DNA from: Mycobacterium sp.
GTDB taxonomy: Bacteria > Actinomycetota > Actinomycetes > Mycobacteriales > Mycobacteriaceae
Length of the DNA stretch: 64,000 bases
Assembly (NCBI RefSeq): GCF_002863225.1
Contig: NZ_PKEK01000073.1
Span: forward strand, 19,389-83,388
Direction of reading: 5' to 3'
Positions within the stretch are counted from its first letter, which is position 1. Each line of letters begins with the position of its first letter. The translations under genes were made by a program, and so were the position numbers. Of this stretch, positions 6,460 to 15,914 are shown piece by piece. The notes beneath the pieces are model-generated. The model did no database searches. It worked only from the letters and a program-made list of their open reading frames with translations, and had not been told where the DNA came from.

Positions 6460-9162
6460 GTGCAGACACACGAGATCAGGAAGAGGTTCCTCGATCATTT
6501 CGTGAACGCGGGCCACACCGAGGTACCGAGCGCCTCGGTGATCCTCGACGACCCCAACCTGCTCTTCGTCAACGCCGGCATGGTGCAGTTCGTCCCGTAC
6601 TTTCTCGGGCAGCGCACGCCGCCGTATCCGACCGCGACCAGTATCCAGAAGTGCATTCGCACACCGGATATCGACGAGGTCGGGATCACCACGCGTCACA
6701 ACACATTTTTTCAGATGGCCGGCAACTTCTCGTTCGGCGATTATTTCAAGCGGGACGCGATCACGCTGGCCTGGACGCTGTTGACCATCAACGTTGACGA
6801 CGGCGGCTACGGCTTGGACCCTGAAAAGCTCTGGGCCACGGTCTATTTGGATGACGACGAGGCCGTGCAGCTGTGGCGCGAGATCGCGGACCTGCCGGCC
6901 GAGCGGATCCAGCGGCGCGGTATGGCCGACAACTACTGGTCGATGGGCATCCCCGGGCCGTGTGGTCCGTCGTCGGAGATCTACTACGACCGCGGACCGG
7001 AATTCGGTGTCGAGGGCGGACCGGAAGCCAACGAGGACCGCTACATCGAGATCTGGAACCTCGTGTTCATGCAGAACGAGCGGGGCGAAGGCACCGGCAA
7101 GGACAACTTCGAGATCCTGGGCCCGTTGCCACGCAAGAACATCGACACCGGCATGGGGGTCGAGCGGGTCGCCTTTCTGCTGCAAGGTGTCTCCAACGTC
7201 TACGAGACCGACCTGCTGCGTCCGGTCATCGATGTGGTGGCCGATCGGGCCCCACGCGGCTACGACGTCGGAAACAAGAACGACGACGTGCGCTACCGGA
7301 TCATCGCCGACCACAGCCGCACCGCGGCCATTCTGATCGGTGACGGCGTCAGCCCGGGCAACGACGGACGCGGTTATGTGCTGCGCCGGCTGCTGCGCCG
7401 GGTCATCCGCTCCGCCAAGCTGCTCGACATTGACGGCCCGATCGTCGGTGAGCTGATGGCCACCGTGCGCGATGCGATGGGCCCGTCCTACCCCGAGCTG
7501 GTCGCCGACTTCGATCGGATCAGCCGGATCGCGGTCGCCGAGGAGACCGCGTTCAACCGCACGCTGCAATCGGGGTCGCGGCTCTTCGAAGAGGTGGCCG
7601 GTGCCACCAAGGCATCCGGTGTCGGCACGCTGTCCGGTTCGGATGCCTTCACGCTGCACGACACCTACGGCTTTCCGATCGAGCTCACCCTGGAGATGGC
7701 TGCCGAGGCGGATCTGCAGGTCGACGAAGTCGGGTTTCGCGAGCTGATGTCCGAGCAGCGCCGCCGCGCGAAAGCGGACGCCGCCGCCCGAAAGCACGCC
7801 CACGCCGACCTGACGGCCTACCGGGAACTGGTCGACGCCGGACCGACCGAATTCACCGGCTTCGACGAATTGACCTCACAGGCAACGATTCTCGGGATCT
7901 TTGTCGATGGCAAACGAGTGCCGGTGGTAGCGCACGGGACTGACGGGGCGGCCGGTGCCGACCGCGTCGAAATCGTTTTGGACCGCACGCCGCTCTACGC
8001 CGAATCCGGTGGTCAGGTCGCCGATGCGGGCAGCATCAGCGGCACCGGCTCCAGCGAGACCGCCCGGGCCGCTGTCACCGACGTGCAGAAGATCGCGAAA
8101 AGCCTGTGGGTGCATCGGGTCAACGTGGAGTCGGGGGAGTTCGTCGAAGGTGACACCGTCGTCGCCGCGGTGGATCCCGACTGGCGCAAGGGTGCGACCC
8201 AGGGGCACTCCGGCACTCACATGGTGCACGCGGCGCTACGACAGGTGTTGGGACCCAACGCCGTTCAGGCAGGATCGCTGAACCGGCCGGGTTATCTGCG
8301 TTTCGACTTCAACAGCCAGGGCGCGCTGAGCGCCGATCAGCTCGGTCAGGTCGAGGCCGTGACCAACGAGGCCGTGCTGGCTGACTTCGAGGTGCACACT
8401 TTCCTGGAGCAGCTGGACAAGGCCAGGGCGATGGGCGCGATGGCGATGTTCGGTGAGTCCTACCCGGATCAGGTGCGGGTGGTGGAAATCGGTGGGCCGT
8501 TCTCGATGGAGCTGTGCGGCGGAACCCACGTGCACAACTCCGCGCAGATCGGCCCGGTGACGATCCTCGGCGAATCGTCGGTCGGTTCCGGCGTGCGGCG
8601 GGTCGAGGCCTACGTGGGGTTGGAGTCGTTCAAGCACCTGGCCAAGGAACGCGCCCTGATGGCCGGGCTGGCCTCGTCGCTCAAGGTGCCGTCGGACGAG
8701 GTGCCGGCCCGGGTCGCGAATCTGGTGGAGCGGCTGAAGGCGGCGGAGAAGGAAATCGAGCGCAACCGATTGGCGAGTGCGCGGGCAGCTGCCGCAAACG
8801 CAGCCGCCGGGGCACAGCACATCGGAAACGTCCGTTTGGTGGCGCAGCGGATGTCGGCCGGGATGACCGCCGCGGATCTGCGGTCGCTGGTCGGTGACAT
8901 CCGCGGCAAGCTCGGCGAGAGCCCCGCTGTCGTCGCGTTGATCGCCGAGGGTGACGGCGGCAGTGTTCCTTACGCGGTGGCGGCCAATCCCGCTGCGCAG
9001 GAGCTGGGACTGCGCGCCAATGACCTGGTCAAGCAACTCGCCTCCGCGGTCGACGGTCGCGGCGGCGGGAAGGCCGATCTCGCGCAGGGCTCGGGGAAGG
9101 ATTCGGCGGGCATCGACGTGGCGCTCGACGCGCTGCGGGCCGAGATCGCGAAGGCGCGCTGA
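6460..9162 (+). CDS. alaS: Alanyl-tRNA synthetase
   Basis: 900 aa class II synthetase that charges tRNA-Ala. The catalytic core begins EIRKRFLDHFVNAGHTEVPS and contains motif 2-like FQMAGNFSFGDYFKR. The editing domain has the zinc ligands in HSGTHMVHAAL and CGGTHV, and the C-terminal C-Ala region ends DLAQGSGKDSAGIDVAL. The start is a GTG directly after a strong ribosome site. It heads the alaS-ruvX-mltG-aroE run, where the genes abut or overlap, as in M. tuberculosis Rv2555c-Rv2552c. Confidence 0.98.
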   Translation: MQTHEIRKRFLDHFVNAGHTEVPSASVILDDPNLLFVNAGMVQFVPYFLGQRTPPYPTATSIQKCIRTPDIDEVGITTRHNTFFQMAGNFSFGDYFKRDAITLAWTLLTINVDDGGYGLDPEKLWATVYLDDDEAVQLWREIADLPAERIQRRGMADNYWSMGIPGPCGPSSEIYYDRGPEFGVEGGPEANEDRYIEIWNLVFMQNERGEGTGKDNFEILGPLPRKNIDTGMGVERVAFLLQGVSNVYETDLLRPVIDVVADRAPRGYDVGNKNDDVRYRIIADHSRTAAILIGDGVSPGNDGRGYVLRRLLRRVIRSAKLLDIDGPIVGELMATVRDAMGPSYPELVADFDRISRIAVAEETAFNRTLQSGSRLFEEVAGATKASGVGTLSGSDAFTLHDTYGFPIELTLEMAAEADLQVDEVGFRELMSEQRRRAKADAAARKHAHADLTAYRELVDAGPTEFTGFDELTSQATILGIFVDGKRVPVVAHGTDGAAGADRVEIVLDRTPLYAESGGQVADAGSISGTGSSETARAAVTDVQKIAKSLWVHRVNVESGEFVEGDTVVAAVDPDWRKGATQGHSGTHMVHAALRQVLGPNAVQAGSLNRPGYLRFDFNSQGALSADQLGQVEAVTNEAVLADFEVHTFLEQLDKARAMGAMAMFGESYPDQVRVVEIGGPFSMELCGGTHVHNSAQIGPVTILGESSVGSGVRRVEAYVGLESFKHLAKERALMAGLASSLKVPSDEVPARVANLVERLKAAEKEIERNRLASARAAAANAAAGAQHIGNVRLVAQRMSAGMTAADLRSLVGDIRGKLGESPAVVALIAEGDGGSVPYAVAANPAAQELGLRANDLVKQLASAVDGRGGGKADLAQGSGKDSAGIDVALDALRAEIAKAR

Positions 9163-9660
9163 GTGGACTCGTCGCATCGACTGCCGGACCGGCCCGGTGG
9201 CGACGACCCCGGACCTGGACGACGGCTGGGAATTGATGTGGGCAGCGTGCGTATCGGTGTGGCCACCTGCGACCCGGACGGCATCCTGGCCACCCCGGTG
9301 GAGACGGTCCGCCGCGACCGCACGGCCAGACACCTGCGCCGACTGGGCGCATTGGTCACCGAGTTGGGCATCGTCGAGGTGATCGTGGGACTGCCGCGGA
9401 CCCTCGCCGACCGCACCGGCCCGTCGGCACTCGACGCGATCGATTTGGCCGATGCGTTGGCCGGCCGGATCGCGCCGGTTCCGGTGCGTATGGCCGACGA
9501 GCGGCTGACCACCGTCAGTGCACAGCGCTCGCTGCGGCAGGCCGGGGTTCGGGCGAAAGGTCAGCGTAGGGTCATCGACCAGGCGGCGGCCGTGGCGATC
9601 CTGCAAGGTTGGCTGGACGAACGTCGCGCCATGCTGCCCGGGGAGGTCAACGGTGTCTGA
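9163..9660 (+). CDS. ruvX: Putative pre-16S rRNA nuclease / Holliday junction resolvase YqgF
   Basis: 165 aa RNase H-like fold. GIDVGSVRIGVATCDPDG carries the first catalytic Asp, VEVIVGLPRTLADRTG follows, and DERLTTV and RRVIDQAAAVAILQGWLD give the remaining acidic residues of the YqgF family, which trims the 5' end of 16S rRNA. The GTG start is the base after the alaS stop, so translation is probably coupled. Confidence 0.94.
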   Translation: MDSSHRLPDRPGGDDPGPGRRLGIDVGSVRIGVATCDPDGILATPVETVRRDRTARHLRRLGALVTELGIVEVIVGLPRTLADRTGPSALDAIDLADALAGRIAPVPVRMADERLTTVSAQRSLRQAGVRAKGQRRVIDQAAAVAILQGWLDERRAMLPGEVNGV

Positions 9661-10921
9661 CAGCCGCGAGCGCCGGGCGCGTACGGCCAGGCGCTCTGGC
9701 TCGCGGGCCGAGCCGGTGGCGGTAGGGGCTTCCCGCGGGCGAACCTCGCGAGCCGACCGGGCCCGCGCCGAGCGGGAACGGCGTCGACGGCAGACGACCC
9801 GCGGGATCCTGCTGAGCCTGGTGATCGGGGTTGTCATCGCCGCGGTCTTCGTCGGCTCCAGGCTGTGGCACGGTGGCGGCTCGAAATACGACTTCGCCGG
9901 CGGCGGCAAACAGGATCTGGTGGTCGAGGTGCACGCCGGAGACTCCACGACGGCGATCGGTGAGACGCTGCACAAGCAGGACGTGGTGCGGACCGTCAAG
10001 GCGTTTCTCGAAGCGGCGCAGGGCAATCAGGCGATTTCAGCGATCCAGCCCGGCTACTACCGGCTGCGCACCGAGCTTCCGGCGGCGTCGGCGGTGAAGC
10101 GACTCGTCGACCCGGGCAGCCGGGTGGGCAAGCTGGTCATACCCGAGGGTCAGCAGCTCGACGACACCGCCGATGTCAAGACCAACGCCACCACGCCCGG
10201 CATATTCACGATGATCGCCAATGCCAGCTGCGTCGAGCTGGACGGGAACAAGCGCTGCGTGAGTGATGCCGATCTGCGTGCGGCAGCTGAAAAGACAGAC
10301 CTGACTTCGCTTTTGGTGCCACCCTGGGCGGTGCCGTCGGTGTCGGCGATGGGCAGCGACCACCGTCGGATCGAAGGGCTCATCGCGCCCGGAACGTGGA
10401 ACATCAACCCCGCGGCGCCGCCCGAGCAGATCGTGTCGAGGCTGATCAATTCGAGCGCCGAGCTCTACATGAAGCTGGGTCTGCAGGACACGGCCAACGC
10501 GATGAACATCTCCCCGTACAACGTGCTGGTGGTGGCGTCGCTGGTCCAGCGCGAGGCCAAGCCGCAGGATTTCGCGAAAGTGGCTCGGGTGATTTACAAC
10601 CGGCTGGCCGAGCACCGCAAGCTGGAGTTCGACTCGACGGTGAACTACCCGCTCGACCGCCGCGAGGTGGCCACCACCGACGGCGACCGTGCGCAGGGCA
10701 CGCCGTGGAACACCTACGCCAACGACGGGTTGCCTGCGACGCCGATCTGCTCGCCGGGCACCGATGCCTTGAAAGCGGCCGAGCATCCCGAGGATGGTGA
10801 TTGGTTGTACTTCGTCACCATCGACCCGCAGGGCACCACGTTGTTCACCCGTGACTACCAGCAGCATCTGGCCAATATCGAATTGGCCAAACGCAACGGT
10901 GTCCTCGACAGTGCCCGCTAG
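9653..10921 (+). CDS. mltG: Endolytic murein transglycosylase MltG (YceG-like)
   Basis: 422 aa, single-pass inner membrane enzyme that cuts nascent glycan strands and helps end peptidoglycan polymerisation. A basic N-terminal tail of about 50 residues is followed by a TM helix (about 51-69, GILLSLVIGVVIAAVFVGS), a LysM-like region, and the YceG domain with the catalytic Glu in VVASLVQREAKPQDF and the closing DWLYFVTIDPQGTTLFTRDYQQH. The GTG at 9653 overlaps the ruvX stop; the longer open frame upstream lies inside ruvX and is not used. Confidence 0.95.
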   Translation: MSDSRERRARTARRSGSRAEPVAVGASRGRTSRADRARAERERRRRQTTRGILLSLVIGVVIAAVFVGSRLWHGGGSKYDFAGGGKQDLVVEVHAGDSTTAIGETLHKQDVVRTVKAFLEAAQGNQAISAIQPGYYRLRTELPAASAVKRLVDPGSRVGKLVIPEGQQLDDTADVKTNATTPGIFTMIANASCVELDGNKRCVSDADLRAAAEKTDLTSLLVPPWAVPSVSAMGSDHRRIEGLIAPGTWNINPAAPPEQIVSRLINSSAELYMKLGLQDTANAMNISPYNVLVVASLVQREAKPQDFAKVARVIYNRLAEHRKLEFDSTVNYPLDRREVATTDGDRAQGTPWNTYANDGLPATPICSPGTDALKAAEHPEDGDWLYFVTIDPQGTTLFTRDYQQHLANIELAKRNGVLDSAR

Positions 10922-11717
10922 TCAGGGGCCGAGGAAAGCAGCAGTCCTCGGTTCGCCGATCACCCATTCGCGTTCGCCGCAACTGCATCTGGCCGCTTAC
11001 CGCGAGCTCGGCCTGAATGATTGGACTTACCAGCGCATCGAATGCGATGCCGATGAATTGCCCGGTGTGGTAGGCGAATTGGGACCGGAGTGGGTCGGGC
11101 TGTCGGTGACGATGCCCGGAAAATTCGCCGCGCTGCGGTTCGCCGACGAACAGACCGACCGGGCGCGGTTGGTCGGGTCGGCCAATACGTTGCTGCGTAC
11201 GCCGCAGGGTTGGCGGGCCGACAACACCGACGTCGACGGCGTGGCCGGTGCATTGGGTTCGGCGAGCGGCGCGGCGGTGGTGGCCGGATCCGGCGGCACC
11301 GCTCCGGCGGCCGTCGTAGCTCTGGCCCAACTGGGCGCCACCGACATCACCATCGCCGCCCGCAACCCCGACAAGGCCGCGGCGCTCGTCGAGTTGGCCG
11401 ATCGCGTCGGCACCGCAGCCCGTTTCTGCGACTTGAACGACGGCTCGCTCGCTGACGTGGTCGCGTCCGCCCAGGTGTTGGTCAGCACGTTGCCGGCTGA
11501 GGTCGCAGCCCGCTTCGCCGGCGAATTCAGCAGTGCGCCGGTGCTCTTGGACGCGATCTACCATCCGTGGCCGACGCCACTGGCCACAGCGGTCAGCGCC
11601 GCGGGTGGCCGGGTGATCAGCGGCCTGCAGATGCTCCTGCACCAGGCGTTCGCGCAAGTCGAACAATTCACAGGCCTACCGGCTCCGCGAGCGGCGATGG
11701 AGGCCGCGCTGGATTAG
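10911..11717 (+). CDS. aroE: Shikimate dehydrogenase
   Basis: 268 aa. Reduces 3-dehydroshikimate to shikimate with NADPH. AVLGSPITHSRSPQLH binds shikimate, GLSVTMPGKFAAL holds the catalytic Lys, NTDVDG the conserved Asp, and a Rossmann VVAGSGGTAPAAV follows. GTG at 10911 overlaps the mltG stop by 11 bases and gives the family N-terminus; another in-frame GTG lies at 10899. It is apart from the aroC-K-B-Q cluster at 16-19 kb but belongs to the same pathway. Confidence 0.95.
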   Translation: MPASQGPRKAAVLGSPITHSRSPQLHLAAYRELGLNDWTYQRIECDADELPGVVGELGPEWVGLSVTMPGKFAALRFADEQTDRARLVGSANTLLRTPQGWRADNTDVDGVAGALGSASGAAVVAGSGGTAPAAVVALAQLGATDITIAARNPDKAAALVELADRVGTAARFCDLNDGSLADVVASAQVLVSTLPAEVAARFAGEFSSAPVLLDAIYHPWPTPLATAVSAAGGRVISGLQMLLHQAFAQVEQFTGLPAPRAAMEAALD

Positions 11718-11727
11718 CCTGCCCAGC

Positions 11728-12141
11728 ATGCTGATTGGCCTCGCCGTGCTGTGGATGGCCACGCTGGCCGGTTACGACCTCCGACAGTGCCGGCTGCCCA
11801 ATTGGCTGACGCTGCCCGGCTTCGCGGTGATCACCTCGGTCGCCGTCGGCTCGGGCCATGGCCCGGCGGCACTGGCTGGGGCCGCGGCGCTGGCGGTCGT
11901 CTATCTGCTGACGCACCTGCTGGCCCCCGGGTCGATGGGCGCCGGCGATGTGAAGCTTGCCCTCGGATTGGGTTCGCTGACAGGAGGTTTCGGAGCCGAC
12001 GTGTGGCTGCTCGCGGCCATCGGCGCGCCGCTGCTGACCGCGGTGATCGCGACGGTGGCGCGGCTGGGTTGGTCGGCGCGGTCGGTGCCGCACGGACCGT
12101 CGATGTGTGCGGCCAGTATGGCGGCGATCGTCCTAGCGTGA
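11728..12141 (+). CDS. Type IV prepilin peptidase-like A24 protease (TadV/CpaA type)
   Basis: 137 aa with about four membrane helices. The two catalytic aspartates of the A24 family are visible: one in AGYDLRQCRLPNWLT, one in the GxGD motif SMGAGDVKLALG. The N-terminal methylase domain of full-length PilD is missing, as in TadV/CpaA forms. Homologue of Rv2551c, which likewise follows aroE. No pilin or tad genes are nearby, so the substrate is not evident. Confidence 0.85.
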   Translation: MLIGLAVLWMATLAGYDLRQCRLPNWLTLPGFAVITSVAVGSGHGPAALAGAAALAVVYLLTHLLAPGSMGAGDVKLALGLGSLTGGFGADVWLLAAIGAPLLTAVIATVARLGWSARSVPHGPSMCAASMAAIVLA

Positions 12142-12954
12142 CTGCCAGAAGTCGGCGATGGTGCGCGCGATCAGGTCGGTGTCGAGCAGCAGCGGGCTCA
12201 CATGCCCGGCACCGCGCAGTCTCACCACGCGTGCGTCGGGCATCGTCGCCGCGGCGGCCTCGGCGCTTGCGGGAGACCACTGCTGGCCGTCGACGTTGCC
12301 GGTGAGAAACAGGGTCGGCGCGGTGATCGCGGGCAGCTTGTCGGTCAGCGGCTTCCAGTGGTGCATGAAACGGATGGTGGCCCGCATCGATCCGCGGTCC
12401 GCGTGCTCGAACGCGCTGACCATCTGGGCGGCCCGTTCCGGTTGCGCATCGATCGCCTCGGCGCCCAGCAGGGTGTCGAACAGCGGCTTGGCGACGATGG
12501 GGCTGGGACCCAGCAGCCGGTAGAGCAGCGCCAGCGGATAGCTCGTCGTCAATCGTTGTCGCCGACCGACCGGCAGCAGGGGCGCGTTGATCGTGCTCAG
12601 CGTGCGTATGCGGGACGGCTCGCCGGCTGCCAGAGTTATGCCCACGTGTCCGCCCCACGCGTTGCCGACCCAGTCCACCGGCCCGTCGACGCCGAGCTGC
12701 CCGAGCACCTCGACGGCGGCGTTTGCGCAGTCGCCCAGAGTGAAGTCGCGATGGATCGGATCGCTGCGGCCATACCCGGGCCCGTCGACGACCAGCAGTT
12801 GGCGGTGCGCACCCAGTTCATCGACCAGCGGTCCCCAGCTGCTCGAGTCGACCCACAGGCTGTGCCACAGCAGCGCCGGCGGCCCGGAGCCGACCCGGGT
12901 GGTGTTCAACCGCCCCAGCGAGGTGGGCACCAGCATTGAGCCGTCCGCAGCCAT
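12133..12954 (-). CDS. Alpha/beta hydrolase
   Basis: 273 aa. GPPALLWHSLWVDSSSWGPLVDELGAHRQLLVVDGPGYGRSD gives the oxyanion-hole strand and the lid entrance, VDWVGNAWGGHVG holds the nucleophile elbow as GNAWGG, in which the usual Ser is replaced by Ala, and GAGHVSPLL supplies the catalytic His. The Ala in the nucleophile position is notable: it may be a non-hydrolytic member. ATG 12954 is chosen because CATAAT sits six bases upstream (leaderless promoter). Its 3' end overlaps the peptidase stop by nine bases. Confidence 0.82.
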   Translation of the reverse strand: MAADGSMLVPTSLGRLNTTRVGSGPPALLWHSLWVDSSSWGPLVDELGAHRQLLVVDGPGYGRSDPIHRDFTLGDCANAAVEVLGQLGVDGPVDWVGNAWGGHVGITLAAGEPSRIRTLSTINAPLLPVGRRQRLTTSYPLALLYRLLGPSPIVAKPLFDTLLGAEAIDAQPERAAQMVSAFEHADRGSMRATIRFMHHWKPLTDKLPAITAPTLFLTGNVDGQQWSPASAEAAAATMPDARVVRLRGAGHVSPLLLDTDLIARTIADFWQSR

Positions 12955-12960
12955 GAGCGC

Positions 12961-12966
12961 ATTATG
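12961..12966 (-). promoter_or_regulatory. -10 box of the alpha/beta hydrolase, leaderless
   Basis: Read on the minus strand this is CATAAT followed by six bases and the ATG at 12954, so transcription would start on or next to the A of the start codon. The -35 region is weak. Confidence 0.45.
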
Positions 12967-13109
12967 GGGCTCGTCGCGATCGCCGAACGTGCAATGGCGG
13001 CGACTTTCCGGCCGATTCGTCGCCACGACTGCACGCTCGGCGAGGTGAATGGCAGTGTCTGGCAGCGCCGTGACTGGAGTCGGCAGTAGCTGCGGCCGAT
13101 CATCGAGGC

Positions 13110-13508
13110 ATGACAACTACCTCGATCACGCACCGCACCGACTCCACCCGCCGGTGGTCCGTCACTGCCGATCTGGTGTTCTGGACCGCCGCCGGTGGGG
13201 TCGTGGCCGTCGGGAGCGGGCCGCTGGCCCGCACATGGGGCATCTCACGCACGGTGCTCCTCGACGCCGGGATCGGCTTCGTCATCCTCGGGCCCATCCT
13301 GCTGCTGGGATTGCGGCGGATCAGGGTGACGCGCGGGCTGGTAGCCGGTTTCGTGGTGACCAACGCCGTGCTGACGCCGCTCGCATGGGCCGCCGCCGAA
13401 TACGGCTGGCTAGGACTGACCCGTGCGGGCAACGCGGCACTGGTCGGTGCCGGGGTGGTGATGCTGGTGCTGGGCTCCTGGCAGGTCTGGACCCTGCGCC
13501 GGGGTTAG
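13110..13508 (+). CDS. Small four-helix membrane protein, unknown function
   Basis: 132 aa. A short polar head (about residues 1-18) is followed by four hydrophobic helices: about 19-40, 48-68, 74-95 and 103-124, ending in a short basic tail. This is the size and topology of many uncharacterised actinobacterial integral membrane proteins; no enzyme motif is visible. It is divergent from the alpha/beta hydrolase and its stop overlaps the desaturase stop on the other strand. Confidence 0.75.
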   Translation: MTTTSITHRTDSTRRWSVTADLVFWTAAGGVVAVGSGPLARTWGISRTVLLDAGIGFVILGPILLLGLRRIRVTRGLVAGFVVTNAVLTPLAWAAAEYGWLGLTRAGNAALVGAGVVMLVLGSWQVWTLRRG

Positions 13509-14713
13509 GCCGCCGCGGGGCTACGGCCTTTGATCGCGCTGCGCAACCCGTATCGCTTGCCGTTGACCTCGCGTGGCTCCCGGCTACGAAACTTCCGTTC
13601 GGAGTGGGTTTCCGGTGCGTCGTCCGGGGTGGCGGACAGCCAGTTGTTCGGCACCGCCAGCTTGAGGATCGTCCAGAACGATTGCCAGTACTGACGCAGC
13701 AGCGGCCCGGTCGTGTAGGGCAGGTCGTACTTCTCGCACACTGCGCGCACACGGGTACTGATCTCGGCGTACCGGTTGCTCGGCAGGTCGGGGAACAAGT
13801 GGTGTTCGATCTGGTAGCACAGGTTTCCGCTCATGAAGGCCATGACCGGACCGGCGTTGAAGTTGGCTGAGCCCAGCATCTGGCGGAGGTACCACTCACC
13901 ACGCGATTCGTCTTCGAAGCTGTCGCGGGTGAACTTCTCGGCGCCGTCCGGGAAGTGCCCACAGAAGATGACCATGTAGGACCAGTAGTTGCGGATCAGG
14001 TTCGCGATCGCGTTGGCCTTCAGCGTGTGCTTCCAGTTGCTGCCGGCCAGCGCCGGAAACACGATGTAGTCCTTGCCGACCTGGCGTCCCATCTTCTTTC
14101 CCATGACGCGCAGATCTTTTCGCACCTCGGCCCACGTCTTTTCCTTCTTGCGGACCTTGGCGGTCTCGACGTGGTGCAATGCGACGCCCCATTGGAAAAG
14201 TGTCCCCAGCAGGAGGTTGTAGATCGGATTGCCGATCATCCAGGGCGACCACCGCTCGTCGCGGGTCACCCGCATGATGCCGTAGCCCACGTCGGCATCC
14301 AGGCCGACGATGTTCGTGTACTTGTGGTGGACGAAGTTGTGCGAGCGCTTCCACTGCGACGAGGGGCACGTGGTGTCCCACTCCCACTCGGTGGAGTGAA
14401 TCTCGGGGTCGTTCATCCAGTCCCACTGGCCGTGAATGATGTTGTGGCCCAGCTCCATGTTCTCGATGATCTTTGCCGACGCCAGGGTGGTGATACCGGC
14501 CAGCCGGGCGATCTTGCTGCTGCTGGCAAACAGCGCCAGCCGGCCGAAAGCCGCGAGTCCGCGCTGCAATTGGATTGCCCGACGGATGTACTGGGCATCG
14601 CGTTCGCCACGCGACTCTTCAATGTCGGCGCGGATCGCGTCGAGTTCGGCCGTCAAGTCCTCGACGTCCTGCGGAGTCAAGTGTGCGTACGCCTTGATGT
14701 CAGTGATAGCCAT
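13505..14713 (-). CDS. desA3: Membrane fatty acyl-CoA desaturase, DesA3-like
   Basis: 402 aa integral membrane di-iron desaturase, which in mycobacteria converts stearoyl-CoA to oleoyl-CoA. The three histidine boxes are present: HNIIH at about 90-94, HNFVHH at about 125-130, and QIEHHLFP near residue 325. The start MAITDIKAYAHLTPQD matches my recollection of Rv3229c. AGGGAGGGA precedes the ATG. It lies 16 nt downstream of the reductase gene and is co-transcribed with it, the same order as Rv3230c-Rv3229c, but here the pair sits beside aroC. Confidence 0.94.
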   Translation of the reverse strand: MAITDIKAYAHLTPQDVEDLTAELDAIRADIEESRGERDAQYIRRAIQLQRGLAAFGRLALFASSSKIARLAGITTLASAKIIENMELGHNIIHGQWDWMNDPEIHSTEWEWDTTCPSSQWKRSHNFVHHKYTNIVGLDADVGYGIMRVTRDERWSPWMIGNPIYNLLLGTLFQWGVALHHVETAKVRKKEKTWAEVRKDLRVMGKKMGRQVGKDYIVFPALAGSNWKHTLKANAIANLIRNYWSYMVIFCGHFPDGAEKFTRDSFEDESRGEWYLRQMLGSANFNAGPVMAFMSGNLCYQIEHHLFPDLPSNRYAEISTRVRAVCEKYDLPYTTGPLLRQYWQSFWTILKLAVPNNWLSATPDDAPETHSERKFRSREPREVNGKRYGLRSAIKGRSPAAA

Positions 14714-14729
14714 GAGATTCAGTCCCTCC

Positions 14730-15860
14730 CTAGACCTTGATGGTGCAGTTGCCGGATGCGGTGGAGATGCATGTCTGGATGCGGTCGCCGGCGCCGTGTT
14801 CTTGACCCGAGCGAACGTCGCGGACATTGCCGTCTTCGAGCGGCAGTACGCAGGTTTGGCAGATACCCATGCGGCAGCCGAAGGGCATTTGGATTCCCTC
14901 TTTCTCGCCTGCCTCGAGAATGGTTGTAGCGCCGTCGATTTCAACCTCTTTGTCAGAGATCGCAAATTTCACGGTGCCGCCTTCACCGCCCTTGTCGGTG
15001 GCGGCGATGGTGAATCGCTCCATGTGCAATTCGTCGGCGAGGTCGTTGTCTTTCCAGACTTTTTCGACGGCATCGAGCATGGGGGCGGGTCCGCATGCCC
15101 ACGCCGAACGGTCCCGCCAGTCGGAGACGAGCTCGTCGATCTCGCCGAAGTCGACCTTGCCGTCGGACTCGGTGAGCTGCAGATGCAGTCGGTAACCGCG
15201 CTCCTCTTTTTCGATGCTGCGAAGTTCGTCGAAGAAGATGACGGCGTCCTCAGACGGCGCGGAGTGCAGGTGCACGATGTCGGGAAACTGGCCGCGTCCC
15301 CGCAGGGACCGCAGCATCCCCATGATCGGTGTGATCCCGCTGCCGGCGGTGATGAACAGGATCTGCGACGGCGGCGGATTGGGCAGTGCGAAATCGCCTT
15401 TGGCCGACTGCAGGCGAATGATGGTGCCGGCCTCGACGCCGTTGACGAGGTGCGCTGACAAGAAGCCTTCAGGCGTGGCTTTGACCGTGATGGAGATTTT
15501 GCCGTCGCCGTGCTCCGGCACCGAGGTCAGGGAATACGACCGCCAATGCCACTTGCCGTCGACACGCAGGCCGATGCCCACGTACTGGCCCGGCTGGTAG
15601 TCGCCGGAGAAGCCCCAGCCCGGCCGGATGATGACCGTTGCCGTGTCATCGGTCTCTGGTTTGACTTCGACGATCTCGCCACGCAGTTCGCGGGCTGACC
15701 ACAACGGATTCAGCAACGACAAATAGTCGTCGGGAAGCAACGGAGTCGTTGCCCGGGCCGCCAAACCGCGGACCATGTTCACCCAAGACCCCGATGTCGA
15801 ATCCACATCTTTCGCCGGCCGCCGGGCCCAGCGCATCGCAGATTTCAAGGCCGATGTCAT
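14730..15860 (-). CDS. Desaturase electron-transfer oxidoreductase (FAD, NADPH, 2Fe-2S)
   Basis: 376 aa, homologue of Rv3230c, the electron donor of DesA3. Domain order: FAD-binding beta-barrel with RSYSLTS (about residues 107-113), NAD(P)-binding domain with FITAGSGITPIMGMLRSL, then a C-terminal plant-type ferredoxin whose four cluster cysteines are in PFGCRMGICQTCVLP and RIQTCIS. All key residues are present. First gene of the two-gene operon; a ribosome site GAAAGG precedes the ATG. The upstream Crp-like site and palindrome probably control the pair. Confidence 0.93.
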   Translation of the reverse strand: MTSALKSAMRWARRPAKDVDSTSGSWVNMVRGLAARATTPLLPDDYLSLLNPLWSARELRGEIVEVKPETDDTATVIIRPGWGFSGDYQPGQYVGIGLRVDGKWHWRSYSLTSVPEHGDGKISITVKATPEGFLSAHLVNGVEAGTIIRLQSAKGDFALPNPPPSQILFITAGSGITPIMGMLRSLRGRGQFPDIVHLHSAPSEDAVIFFDELRSIEKEERGYRLHLQLTESDGKVDFGEIDELVSDWRDRSAWACGPAPMLDAVEKVWKDNDLADELHMERFTIAATDKGGEGGTVKFAISDKEVEIDGATTILEAGEKEGIQMPFGCRMGICQTCVLPLEDGNVRDVRSGQEHGAGDRIQTCISTASGNCTIKV

Positions 15861-15883
15861 GACTACCTTTCGCTCGCTGACTG

Positions 15884-15899
15884 TGTGACCGCAGTCACG
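15884..15899. promoter_or_regulatory. Crp-like binding site upstream of the reductase-desaturase operon
   Basis: TGTGACCGCAGTCACG fits the TGTGA-N6-TCAC(A/G) pattern of Crp/Rv3676-type regulators with one ambiguous end base. It lies 24-39 nt before the reductase start codon and downstream of the likely promoter, a position that favours repression. Confidence 0.45.
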
Positions 15900-15914
15900 C
15901 GAACGTAGTTACCC

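Noticed and set aside
8236..10026. 596-codon minus-strand frame opposite alaS, ruvX and mltG
   Set aside because: Antisense shadow of three conserved genes, with no motif of its own.
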